From: Gavia stellata
Lineage: Eukaryota; Chordata; Aves; Gaviiformes; Gaviidae
Assembly (NCBI RefSeq): GCF_030936135.1
Contig: NC_082596.1
Span: 15,352,155-15,416,154, forward strand
Reading direction: 5' to 3'
DNA length: 64,000 nucleotides
The notes beneath the pieces are model-generated. The model ran no database searches and was not told where the DNA came from. It saw nothing but the letters and a program-made list of their open reading frames with translations. Positions 51,791 to 64,000 of this stretch are shown here, one piece after another (positions within the stretch are counted from its first letter, which is position 1; every line of letters begins with the position of its first letter). The position numbers were made by a program, and so were the translations under genes.

Positions 51791-54452
51791 ACCCACAGAG
51801 CACTTTGGCAATTGCAGTTTTGCTGTGTAAAAGGGATGAGGCTTTACCCAGATTCAAAGCAACTTATGCTTCAAAACAACTCTTACAAATTGTGTCTTTA
51901 GTCCCTTCAGCAGGCATGTTTGTTACAAGATGAAAGTAGGTAGTTTCCATACCTGGAGAAACATACACCATGGCAAGAGAGGTAGGACTGCTTCTAGTGC
52001 ATGTAATAGGTACCACATGCATAAAATCTCTGCATGACTTTTACTAAGCCAGCATTTAAAGTGAAGTTGGCTCTGAAGTGAAATCCCCTTAGGAAGTGCA
52101 GGTGGAAAACCTGTGACACCTTTATTCTACCTAACTGAGAGAAATAAAAGCTTTTAATCATCAGTCCAGTATCACAGGTGGCTGATTTCACAGACTGTCA
52201 AGGATGGGCTGATGTGTTCAGCCTTGAACAACTCTTGTCAGCTTTATTGTCTGCTTTGCTCTTACTTTCAGTTTTCCCTTAGCTAAAAAGAAGATGAGCT
52301 GAAAAAAAATTGATTAGTTATTAAGGCATCTCTTTCTATCTTGGAGATCTCCTATAAAAATTTCTCAGGTGACTCTCACTTCCCTGAACACCTCTAGTAG
52401 ACTGTCCAGTGAACTAGGAGTCCAATAGGAAACAAGAGCAGGTCTAGATAAATTTGTTTTCAGTTTGATACTTTTCAGCCTCTCAAGCTTATATGTTAAA
52501 CAAGAAATATGAGTCAATCCTGATACAGTTAAAACACAGCACCATAGTCTGCGCCCAGCCAGCTTCTTCATACCCTGTCCCCAACAGTTTTACCTGTGGA
52601 GCTACCGCTGTTATTTTTAGCATATTCTTACTTTTTTTTTTTTTAAATACTATGGGTCTTTTATAAGTTTATTCAAAATTACTTGCCAGTAACTACTGCG
52701 ACTAACTTTTGTGGTAATTCAAACCTTGCAGGCTAAACATATGAAAAGGATTGTTTCAGTAAGGTCTCCGTAAGTTTGATCAAAGCTTGCTAAAATTGAA
52801 CTTGTAGAGCAGTTTGGTCAGGAGCTGAGTTGGAGAAAACCCTACTTCTCCCAGAAGGCTGCCATTCCAGTATATGAAGAACTGGTTCATTTCTCTTGAG
52901 AAAAAAAAAGAAAGGTATGTTTCAGCATGCCATATTATGTAACAGTTTTGCCACATTATATAGTGATTTTACACTAAAAATGGGCACTTGTAAAAATAAT
53001 TAATGGAATCAGATTGAAGCATGAGAGCTGATAGATGCAGCATTATGAGGAGGGCTGAGAGGAGCAGGTCTGTCTGCAGTCACTTCACCTCACTTCACTC
53101 AGGAAGTAAATATTTAACCCACCTGAATGGGTAATTAAAGTCTGTTCTAGTATTTTAGTATGCTCGGGGTGTTCTTATTCTGATATTTCCATAGATAAAA
53201 TGGACTGCACAGAAAAAAAAAAGAAAATCATTGTCAAAATGTGGTTTAATGGATGCCGTTGAAAGTGGGATTTTTGTTTTAGATATGACTGATACTGTTT
53301 ATCAGTACATATAGCTCAATTCAATAGGAGAGGAGATGATAAAATGTTGGTACACTTGCTTGTCAAAAACATTTTTCTTTGATTTCCACGGGCATATGCT
53401 TTTGGCCTACAGCTTACTAAATCTGTTCGGTATGTCAGTTTCTTTGCGTATTGGATGTGGGTTTGTGGTAACTGCAGTAGAGAATTTAATTAAGAGGCAT
53501 AAACTCTACAAATAGGTTCAAGATGTCTATGGATCTTTTTCTTAATTGGCTTCCCTTCGCTTTTCTACCAATTTCTCTTGATCTCTACTTCTTGCAAGGT
53601 CTATAGTTATGATGTGAAAATTCAGGAAATATTTTTTCACTATCTGTTCTGTACCCCATTTCTTAGTTTCATCTTTAAGTTATATTGTGCATTTTAATGC
53701 CTAAATTTTTGTAGTGTGTCTTACACAATTTTTGTAGCTCCAGTAGACAAAATCACTATTTTATTATATCCATTAGATATATAATTAGTGTTGCAACTAT
53801 CCTCTTAATAAGTAAGAGTGTCAGCTCTTCCTTTAACATACTATATACACAGTAAAACTTACATTAGTAAGTAGCTCTACGTATCAGAAGACAGTAGTTT
53901 CAGGCTTTATTTTAAGTCTGCCTCTGCCTGCATCACAGGATCGTACAGATGCAGTTCTGTTAGATTTGTTTAGGGAAATACTTTTGAGAAAAGAGATACA
54001 ATTTTGTGAGCGTGTTAATGAAAGAAGGAACAATTTCTGCTGCTGAAATGCTGGATTAGAGTTCTAGCCTCAGCAGAAGACTTGGTTATCTGCAGAAGCA
54101 TCATTCAGTTTCTGTCACACATTAGACTTCTTCCAAAAACTGTAATATATATTAATTTTTCCTATTGTATCTACATAAGATAGATATTATGAGCAGGTAG
54201 AAAGAAGATGCCTAAGGCTTATTGCATTATCAAACCTATCTCCTTCAAAGGGTAGGAAACAATCCTCTTTCTTAGCAGCTTGACTTTCTTATAGTTAAAC
54301 TGAACAAGAGCTGAGGGTACAAAGCACACCTGAAATCCATGACACAACTGAGATGGCATTATTTTCTCTATTAGGATTGGGATCTTTGTCCGTCCTTCTA
54401 TGGGCAGATGTGGCTCTTACTTGCATGAATGCTAGGCATGTGTATGGTGTCT

Positions 54453-54473
54453 GTTTATTTATTTATTTGTTTA
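54453..54473. repeat. (TTTA)n microsatellite
   Basis: About four imperfect TTTA units, ending in TTTG TTTA. Simple repeat in intergenic DNA. Confidence 0.8.
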
Positions 54474-57400
54474 GTAATTGTTTTTAACAACTATTAATTA
54501 CTCTGGTCCCTGTGCTTGCTTATTAAAAATGTAAACAAAGCTCTGGAACTCAATGAAATTACTCAGGTGCTTAAAACCAAGCATTGTTTTCAGAATCAAG
54601 TCCTTAGTCATGTTCCTTGTGTCCTGCTCTGGTATAGCAATTTTTGACACTTAAACTCAACTTCCTTTACCAGAGAATTTGTGCAGAGAGTATATTTCTG
54701 CCATAAGAATATGTTTTTATTGCAATGATAAATCCCTGAAAGACGAGTTTGTAATGGAAACACTGACTGCTCCTTAAATGACTATGGAACCAGAAGGCTA
54801 GGCAACACTTAACAAAAACAAGGGCATGTTTTAAAATTAGACCTACCATTCCTACATTTATATGGACTAGAGGAAATTAAATGTTCAGCTTCAACCTGGA
54901 GGCAAAGCCAGCAATGCTGTCTGTATTGCACCCAGCACAAACTTGATCCGAGACTTCAGATATATTCAGCTTTCCAAAGATCTTGCAATCTACTTAGTAT
55001 CAGGCAGCAGGGGAATCCTGGAGGGAAAAACAGAGTGCCACAGGAAGTGGCATTGTGATTCAGAAGATGACATTCTTCACCCTGAGTCACTCATGCCTTG
55101 CTGGGGTGCTCTCCTGCAGGTAAATCCCAGCCCTGAGGCTCTGACTCCTGACCGCTCCATGCCATAAAATATTGGATGACACTTGTCACAAGAATAGCAG
55201 CATCCTGGCTTTGGCTATATTACAAACTGGGTAATTACCTTAAAGTTCTGGTTGCTTTAATTGCCTATGGTTCTTTCTTCTGCACTACCTTCCCCTTGCT
55301 CTGTGTCATGTTGCTGGCACTGTTATAATAGCTGCTGTGTTTCTAGGGGTGACTGGCTTTGCTTGATGCCCAAGGGGACCTGGCTAGATTTCAGTGATTT
55401 CTCAGTTGCTGCTTCGGCGTCGTGCCTTTTTAGCTTGTGACACTGCTGAAACAAAAGCTGAACTGCCTTCCTTTCATGTTTGGAAAATTCCCAACCTACT
55501 GAGGTTCATATCCAAATAAGAATACTGCTAGCCTGAGGAACACTGGAAATTTGTGCTATGCCACTAAATGAAAATAATCTTTACATAGCATCACAGGCAT
55601 CAAAAAGCACAAAGTACAATAGGCAGAAAACACCATTCCCACATAGACATACTTGGCTTGAGTCAGTTATTGTATTTTATTTCTAGTGCATATTTTAACA
55701 CTACTAGCAAATTGTCAGCCACATGTATCTACATCAGGAGCACTTAGCACATACTCATAAAGAATGAGCAATTACTCTACTTCTTTGCAAGTGATTTTTA
55801 AAATAAGGAAGCTCTTTCTTACAATTATGTAATAATAAGCATTGCAATTAATGTTAAGGACCAAAGTTTGCTAGGTAATAAAAGCACAAATAAACTTAAT
55901 TCTCCTAAACTTCAGTTGAATTTTTATCTAGAATGCCATAATAATAACTGCATTGTTTTCTTGTCAGTGGTAACTACTTTAGAATGCAAATTTTAGAATG
56001 ACTCTGAGGCTCAGAAACTGTGCACCAAATATCTGCTTTCCGTAGATTTTTATGGTGGCTTATAATGGAAAAGCTGATAGAACTTTAGCCATCGCCGTGC
56101 TATCAAATGCTGCTGTAATTCCAAATTAATATACCTCATGTTACCTGCTAGCTCAGCCGCTTGCTTTGCATTCATTACGATATAAGAAATGCTGGTTCCT
56201 TAGTAATTTTATTAATTTTGATGTCTGAGAGTGGGCGTTTTGAGATTCTTCTTCTATTCAAAGCATATAGCAGAAAACACTCTTCTACTGATTTGTTAGA
56301 AAACTGATCTCGGTAAGTACTGAGTCTCTTTTGACTCGGTTCTGTTAATTTCAAAGAGCTGAGAGTACACAGTGACTCACAAGACAGGTTGGTAGCTGGC
56401 AGAATCATGTCCTAATCGATCTGTGTGGTGCTTGGTGGTTTCAGTTGGCAGAGTCCTGCAAACTATTGCCTTTTATTGTATTATACATTCCAACCTGAGT
56501 GGTTTTGCAAGCCTTGAAGTTTGCTTTGAGCTCCAGATTCAAGTGTTTCTGAAGCTTTAATGTAAAAATCCTTCAAAGTATCACATTTTGTGACTTTCAT
56601 AATGAAAGCATGCAAACTGTAAATTGCATAAAATTTTGGTGAAGGGAAATGAAGCAGTGTTATTAAGCTTGCAACTCAGGGTAGGTTCAAAAGCTCTGTG
56701 AGTCTTAATGGACCTTTTGATACATGTGCTGTGAGTTAGGGGTGTCTTTCTAAGCCCCAAACACAGCAAACTTCATGTAAAACCTAGAAGAAACACAGCT
56801 GATATTGCCATAATCAGCAATTATTTCATTCAGTTCTCTTTACCCTTTAGCTTTTGCCAAAATTTCCACTAAAGTCAACAGATTATTTAAGCACTAAGCA
56901 AGCATATCCTCTTAATTTATTTCCTTGGCTATTTTTGAACATTTTCAGCCTTCTAGTGCATGTACCTATGCACTTACACATGTCCTTTTAATACCTTAAT
57001 CTGAACTGGTTTTACACTGTGCTTTGGTAACTATAGGACAGCTGTCTAGTTGCTCATTTTGTGCAGATTACAAAGGATGCAGATGAAACTAGATCTTAAG
57101 GCAAGAACTTAAAAGCCTTAGGAACGGCTTAAGAAATGCCAAATTTTAAAATGGAACCTGAGTTCCCATTTAATGTATATTTTTTCTGGAGTTGGGGCTT
57201 GCCCACATTGCAGAGCTGTTACCCTTTTACAGCTCACTTTAAACTCAATCTGTATTATATCCCTACATTATACATGATGGTGCTTTTAACTTGAGATATT
57301 GATCTGCCAGAGGGGCTAATCTAAGCTTCAGTTAACACAAGTCTTCAGTTATTAACAGGACACAAGCTGCCTCCTCTTCTTTGCTGCTAGTCTTCTACTG

Positions 57401-58073
57401 TCTGCCCAAAACTTCTCCCTTGCACCAAAAAGGCCTGGAAGTTCCCTCTCAATTCACACAGGAGCATTTTAGACCCACAGTTTAGATGTCCGAAGACTGA
57501 GGACAAGTACTGAATCCCTAAAGGGCTTCACACACACACAGACAGGTGACTCCAGTCCAAACTAAGCAGTTCAGGTGTCACTTCACAGTGTGGGCACCAC
57601 CATTAGTGTGAGGCTAAATTGAGCTTAAATAACATAACACTGAAGTCAAGTTGTTCTCCTATATTCTTCAAAGTGTTACTGAAAAGTTGGTGAGACTTAC
57701 ATCCTTCCATGGTTTTTGATACCTATAAAAACCAGACCACAGCTCGTTTTGTGCCTTCATTTGTGCTGGATCAAAATTCAATGTTTTTCAATAGCAACCT
57801 CCAAGTGAGGAATGGACATAGGAAAGTATGTATGCCAGGGCCTCATCGACAGGTTGCATATTAAACAGTTTCTAAATGAAAGCGTGGTTTGCTGTGCTGT
57901 AAAATAAAGTGATCTTTTTGCAGACCTGCAGCCCACCAGAATGAGGGGGACAGGATGGAGTGTGCGTTTTCCAGTATTCCCCACCCACTGACCCAGAGCA
58001 TGAAACCCACAGAGTTCTTGGAACTGCAAACAGTGTTTGAATTCAGACTAAAACTGGAAAACAGAAACTGGCC

Positions 58074-58096
58074 TTTTTTTTTTTTTTTTTTTTTTT
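58074..58096. repeat. T23 homopolymer
   Basis: Twenty-three consecutive T. If it were the tail of a minus-strand retrocopy, an intronless gene copy should lie just to the right. None is recognised there. Confidence 0.9.
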
Positions 58097-61000
58097 GAGT
58101 CACATCAGTCAATGCTATTTACAAAATTGGTTTATGGAGACCACAGGTGGACACTCTGACTCATTACACATGAATACTAAATATATCCAAGACAATCTTG
58201 GAAAATCCCATAAAGAAAGAGGGAATAGCCGTCTGATTTTTATATTTATAACATTGGGTTTTGGATGCCAGTAATGGAAATTATATTGTTTTCACAAAAA
58301 GCAGGTGAGGGACAGTAAGGGACTGAATGATTGCCAGACTGCATGTGGCTGGAAGGAGAAGAAGGCTCTAAGCTAGACAGGGAGGAAGGTTTGTCATGCT
58401 GCCGTAGGTTGCCGTTCACATTTGTAGCAGGCTGTGGTGAGGTTAGCAATGCATTCCACAATTGTCAGGAGTTAAGCAAATGTTATGTCCTTTAGCCAGG
58501 GTGAAAAGCACACCTGCGCAGGAAGCTGGCACAAAATTCAGTACTGCCTCAGCCCTACTTCAGTGCTACATGGAGAATTTGAGTAGTACTTACAGCCTCA
58601 TATCCTGCCACACGTTTTAGACTCTCTGATCTTGAAAACCAGGGAGGTCCAAGCTCTGTAATATATACAGGAAAGCAGATAATGGATCCCTTCATGTTTG
58701 TCATCACTGCGTTCTGTTTTGATGGATGTTTCAGTGCCAAGGCTTCTCTTATTCATACCACTGAAGGAAAGCTATTGCTGGACTCCCTACAGTCCCTAGC
58801 TTAACCCTGAGAAATGTAACAGGGTGAAACTGAAACAAGGCATATCAGTTCTAGCCTGAAAGCTTACTTTATACATAAGCTGAGAAACAACAGCTTCTGT
58901 TAGGAGAAACAAACTGAGAAATGAATTAGTTATTCTAATCTATACCCTCTCCTCAATGGCCAGTAAAGTGAATAAACTAGATGCCAAAATGCAAATTTTT
59001 TACTTATAGATGACCCAAACCTGTGTTGTGGGTTTATATTTCTCACTGCAAAGATCCCAAGCCAAATTCTGTCTAGGCAGTGCAGATCAGTTCCTTGCTA
59101 CTCTGGTCTTTGAAACAGCCCCAAAACTAGAAAGAACTTCTCTGCCACTATTGTCTTGTGGGAAGTAGCAATGTATGGGTGGTTGTGAACATAGACAAAA
59201 TGAGAAACTACTGATGCAAAGTCAAATTAAGTAGTCATAATCGTTCTAGTAGAAGCTGTATAGCAGAAGTGGTGTCACTTCTTTGTGAAGGCAATTTGTA
59301 TCCAGTGGTTTGCTGGCTGAGTGGATGGAATGGAGATTTGCTTGTGCACTTTCTGACTACTAAGATCTGCTAATTTGGTTCAGCTTGCTGATCCTTTAGC
59401 AAAATAGACACAACTTCAGAAAAGCCACTCTTCTGGTACCCCGAATGACTAAAGTTCAGGAGCTGGAGCTGGAAATACCCAACCAGCCTATCTGCTTGGC
59501 TCGCTGCAGTCAGTCTCTAATGAGCTCTCCATTTGTTCTGTGCATCTCTGTAATACTCCTTCCAGCCTGCTACTAAAGTACTTCTAATGGCAATTTCTGT
59601 TTCTTCACTTCTTTCAAAGGTGTTGATTCTTCAGCATATTATGCTTGTTTCCATCCATTCACCTTTAACACTATCTACTTCAATAGACTTAAATGAAAAT
59701 AAAATATTGCTTGAAATGTTCAGGATGTTGTTGTTGTTGTCTGTTGAATTTAACTCATCACCAGAGCAGAAGACGCAAACAGCACAGCACAAATGGAAAA
59801 GTTTATTGCAAAACCAGAGGGATGGCAAAGTAGTATCCCTTTTTTCCCCCTAGAAGAATAAACACCTTTGTTTCAGCCTTAGGTCCAGCAATTTCTACTG
59901 TCAGCTCACTGTCTGCAAATCTTGGTTCTGCGTTGATCATCATAGTCATATGAAATTATTTAACATGTATTTTTTTGCCAAGGTCACATGAAATTCGTTA
60001 ACGAAAACTTAAAAGTGAATTTGCCAGCTCATCTCTCATTGAAACACTCTTTTGGCTTAAAAGAACCTGCTGAATTGTAAGAATGAGCAGGATTGGGCAT
60101 TTTCCCAATAATAAGATGGCAATAACAGGGAGGAATGCTTGGCTATGTTGTATGGTAAGTGAACAATCCATCCATGAATTTTATATGTTTATATTCTTAG
60201 ACAATTCATGATGACTTAGATCTGGGGCTAGTTTTAAATTACCCAGTGCAGGAAAATCACATAGGTGGTCTGCAGCTGTTGCTAAGCCTTTTGTAAGTAA
60301 CCCCCAACAAAAGTAAAGGGAAATGTAAATCTTTCTGTGGGAGGAGGTGGAAAGGAAACTTTTGGGGGGTAAAGGACAATTTTAGGAGCCTGTGTTTCGT
60401 TTAAAGCTTTGCAATGGCTTTCACTTCAATCCAGTTCCACTCAGTGCAGACTTTGGTCTCTGTTACAAAGAAGCAGCACTATTGGAAGAGTCACTCTCTT
60501 TCATGAGGTAAAAGGGTCAAAAGACAAAAAAAGTTTGAGTGTTTTGATACTGAACACCTGAAAGCTAAGCCCTGCTTCAGAAGCAGAGCTCACTCACTGC
60601 TGAGTTACCAGCTGTAGGTGTCCTTATTGCTGTCTCTCTGGACTCATGGATCTCAAATTCAGGTTGCAGAGTGTCCCGATTTCAATGAGAAGCGATAGTG
60701 TACTCCTTACTCAGGGTGTCCTACGACTTGATGGTTAGGCTCTCTCCTGTGAAGCAAGAGCCGTGGACTCAGGCTCTGTCATCCTAGAAGGTCCACAAGC
60801 GAACTCTCCTACTTGGGGAAGTACCATAACCTCCGGGTTACTGTGTAGCTCGCTTCTTCCCATTATCTTTAAATGAAGGTGTCTGTGGCTGCAGGTCTCG
60901 GTGCACTCTGCTCGTGTTGTGAGCACACCCAATGAAACAAGCAATTTCTGGCTGCAGTTTCCTTTTGTATGAATCCCAAACAGCCCTAGGCAGGAGAATG

Positions 61001-62189
61001 GCTTCTGAATGCTGAGCTCAACCAAGGTAGTGGTTCTTGTGAGTAGAATTAATAACTGGAGGTGCCCATCCAGCTGCAGATGCGTATATGGATTAAATGC
61101 AGCTTTCCTGCATCGCTTGGGAGTCAAAATCATGCATTTAATTGCATTTTAGGAGTATTTTTCATTGCAAAGGTGGTTTGTCACTGAATGTGTGAATTGT
61201 TGTATTCATTCACCTTGTTTAGATATTAAAACACAAAACTATTTACAGTACTGCTGAGGCCCAGAGTTCATCTAAAAGTGAACAAGAAACATTCTGTATT
61301 TTGATAAACAAGGGATGAGGCCTTTCAGGAAAGAATCAAGCCTGTTCTTGTCTTAAAGGCAGTTGCTCTTTGACTGCTCTGACTGCTCTGCATCCTTCAA
61401 AGGAGACCACACTGTGTCAGCTAAATGACTGAAAAAATAGATTTTTTACCAGACAGTGTAAAGTTGGACTCGCCAAAGTGTTTTAAACAACGTTGAGACA
61501 CCACAAAACTTCAGTTCAGTACGAATTGTTCTTTGTGCTGCTTCCACTAAAGAAAAATGCACGAGGTATTTCCTTTGCTGAACACAAAAATTCTTCTCAC
61601 TTTTGCTGCAAGAGATTTGGGTTTAGTTGAAAGGCTTTACTTTCTAAACTGTAAGAATTTCTTGCTAGACACTGTGTATGTGAGCCTGTGTATACCTCTA
61701 TGATTTTAAAATAAATATATTACAATTTTAACCTTTTAAAATTCTCCACAACAGCATTCTACTTTAATTCCATTAACTCCATTCCCAAACCGAGTCAACC
61801 AAAAGTCTTTCTTGACCTGATAAGAACCTGAATAAAGTCCTCCTTTGCCTAATTTCATTAAATCTGGGAGAAGGAAGGTTTGGATTTGTCTTTGTTTTTT
61901 TTCCCCAGTAGTAATAAAAGAGTTATTTGGTGACTCAGCCCTTCCTTACATCCCCCAAGGTCATACAGAGGAAATGTTGCAGCAACAAACCTTTGAGTCC
62001 TGGTCCCATAATATAACCATTGTATCACTGGGAGGGAAAAGGGAAAAGACTAACAGTTCTTCTAACAGAAGAAGAGCCTTGGGGCATCTGAGGATCTGCC
62101 AATATCTATGGGCTCCATTATGATAAACAATGTAGACAAGAGAAGACTTGTATCATACCTTCTGCTTGCCTGCTCTTCTAAGCAAAGGT

Positions 62190-62226
62190 TTAGTGGGGAA
62201 TTAGTGGGGAAAAAATTAGTGGGGAA
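62190..62226 (+). repeat. Three exact copies of an 11-mer (TTAGTGGGGAA)
   Basis: Copies lie at 62190-62200, 62201-62211 and 62216-62226; the last is separated by AAAA. The unit carries a G4 run, so the array holds three evenly placed G-runs. Confidence 0.9.
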
Positions 62227-63903
62227 AGGGAAAGGGTGAACATCTGTATGATGATGTGACTCTTCACAGCAGAACATTTTAGGTAACTGTCTTTAAAATC
62301 TCGAGGGAGTTTGAGAATCGAACTACCAGAAACCAGAAACCATTTCCTCTGACTTAGGAGATTCGTTTCTCCTATTGGAGAACTTCAAGGAAGTCTGTGG
62401 CTGCCCTCCTGCAGTGCCCTCATTATAAATAACAAATGCTTAAAGCAGTTGCTGCTGCAAATATCCTCATGCCACTCCTGCAGCGAATAATCTTCCCAAG
62501 CAGTGCTCCAAGTCCATAGGAGCATGGCGCGCTGCCGCTGTCTGAATGAATGGCATGGCCGTCAAAGGCTTCCAGGCTGCACTCTGACCGCCTCTGTGGC
62601 CTCAGCTGGGTGGGCTGCTCCACACAGAAGCAGGGTATGGCTTAGCAAAGCAGTGCCTCTGGGGTCCTGCCAGTGATGTCCAGTGGGCTGGGTCTCTATC
62701 GTCTTCTCCAAAGCCAGAACGTGCTCAGCTGTGAGAGGCATACAGTCGGAGCTGGGAGCCGTTGCCTTGCTGTGTTTGTACGAGGCAGCAGCTCCTGCTG
62801 TCCTGCTGAGGCTGGAATGACAGCCTTCTTGTTTTCCTCACTCTACTTAGACCACTGGCCTCAAACCATGAATCAGGAAAACGACATACTACCGAAAAGC
62901 AAAGAGAGTGTGTATGTAACTCATGAACGCTGAATTCCAGAAATTCCCTCAGTTCAAATCCTAGCTCCAGTGGTAGTGACAAGAAACTAGCACAGCCAAA
63001 ACCAGAGCCTAAGGACCAGGAAACCAGCTGATCAAATCTGCAGTGTCTGTTGTCCCCCGTTGTTTCCCTCAGGCAGCTATTAAATACCATTGGGTTCAAA
63101 TGCCCATGGGCAGGGCCTGATTAACATTTATCCAGAATCTATAACTATCTCGTAAGTGGAATATAATAACGTAATGTTGTTCCTTCTCACAGAACCTACT
63201 GAACATTAGTTTCTTGGGTATATTGTACACTATGAGTTATTTACTCAACCTTATTGGTTACATTGGAGAAATGCTGCACTTTTTTAATCTAATGCAAAGC
63301 AGTGTTTTTATATTTTTGCATGTGCTATAGTCAGCAATGATTAACAGCTTACATGTCTCAGCAGTTTCTTTTTTCTTCCTACATTTTAAATAAAATGCAA
63401 TGGAAATTCAATACTCTGATCTGTATTCTCCTTTCTACCCACATAATTTCTCAGAGCTGTCAGATCTCATTTGCAAGCCTCCCTTCTTCTGTCATCAGAC
63501 AATTATGTCAATATTCCACACCACCTGATGCATCCTCTTGCCACTTTATCTAAAGATCAGAGAAAACATATGTAAAGTACTAACCAAAGCGTGAACAATT
63601 ATAACTGTTGGGCCTGGAAACAACGTAGTTTGCAAAACATGTTGTCTTTATTATAACTTACACGAATAGCCCCAAAGTGAAAAGGCTGGGTGTGTGCAAT
63701 GATCTCACACAGCAGTTATTACCTCTAAAATATAAATACTGAAGGAGCTTTGGAAATGTGTTGTTTCCCCTGAGTATTGGAAAGAGCACAAGCATAAAAA
63801 AGTCTGAATCCAAGACCACACTTAGGGTTTTCCTTTAAGGAATGTATGATGGAGAATACTGGGAAAGCTGAGAATTTGTATCTGAGCTGGTATCTGCTGA
63901 TGT

Positions 63904-63923
63904 AAAAAAAAAAAAAAAAAAAA
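63904..63923. repeat. A20 homopolymer followed by an A-rich tract
   Basis: Twenty A followed by CACCAAAG and further A runs. No retrocopy is recognised to the left. Confidence 0.9.
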
Positions 63924-64000
63924 CACCAAAGAAAAAGGAAAAAAAAACCCTCTTAAAATGGAGTGGAATGCATCATTTGTATTTCTTTGTCTCTCCAGTT

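Larger units (their letters stand above)
46771..64000. other. Gene-free flank to the right edge
   Basis: About 17 kb in which I can support no coding exon on either strand. It contains a possible LINE scrap near 47550, a short sauropsid repeat scrap near 48087, a two-copy tandem repeat at 51285-51353, a perfect 15-bp inverted repeat at 51711-51790, (TTTA)n at 54453, T23 at 58074, three copies of an 11-mer at 62190 and A20 at 63904. The remainder shows nothing recognisable. Confidence 0.55.

Noticed and set aside
58074..58096. T23 run as tail of a processed pseudogene
   Set aside because: No intronless gene copy is recognised next to it, and there is no clear target duplication.
60735..61133. 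132-codon minus-strand open frame
   Set aside because: No domain, signal or family resemblance; within chance expectation.
36943..64000. Search by eye for TNFRSF11B (osteoprotegerin) exons
   Set aside because: No cysteine-rich repeat exon with the expected spacing was found; the gene probably lies beyond the right edge.

Overview
The window is vertebrate nuclear DNA, almost certainly from a bird. It is AT-leaning and gene-poor, with GT-AG introns, one CpG island, a degraded CR1 (chicken repeat 1) LINE and a second CR1 3' tail. The two genes encode proteins whose closest relatives I know are amniote. I cannot name the species from sequence alone.

Layout: (1) About 1.1-2.2 kb is a CpG island holding the first coding exon of MAL2 on the minus strand (1608-1742). 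The rest of MAL2 lies beyond the left edge. (2) About 2.2-18.1 kb is intergenic: a 5'-truncated CR1 LINE relic (about 13.44-15.17 kb), a separate CR1 3' tail (about 17.88-17.96 kb), at least one older sauropsid repeat and no gene I can support. (3) 18.1-36.9 kb is the complete coding region of COLEC10 (collectin liver 1, CL-L1) on the minus strand. It has six coding exons, all introns GT-AG and all phase 1, giving 276 residues: signal peptide, N-terminal cysteine segment, 24 uninterrupted Gly-X-Y triplets, coiled-coil neck and a C-type lectin domain. (4) 36.9-64 kb upstream of COLEC10 has no recognisable coding exon, only old repeat relics, homopolymer runs and a few short structured motifs.

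MAL2 (apical transcytosis membrane protein) and COLEC10 (secreted collectin of the lectin complement pathway) are unrelated in function. Their order and shared orientation match the human 8q24 arrangement as I remember it, so this is a conserved syntenic block and not a functional cluster. The expected upstream neighbour, TNFRSF11B, was looked for by eye on the right and not found.

I found no undescribed system of genes. The best second-look items are the EPH tripeptide where most mannose-type C-type lectins carry EPN, a 61-base AT-rich inverted repeat 24 bases past the COLEC10 exon 2 donor, the frame-neutral collagen exons, and a perfect 15-bp inverted repeat at 51.7 kb.
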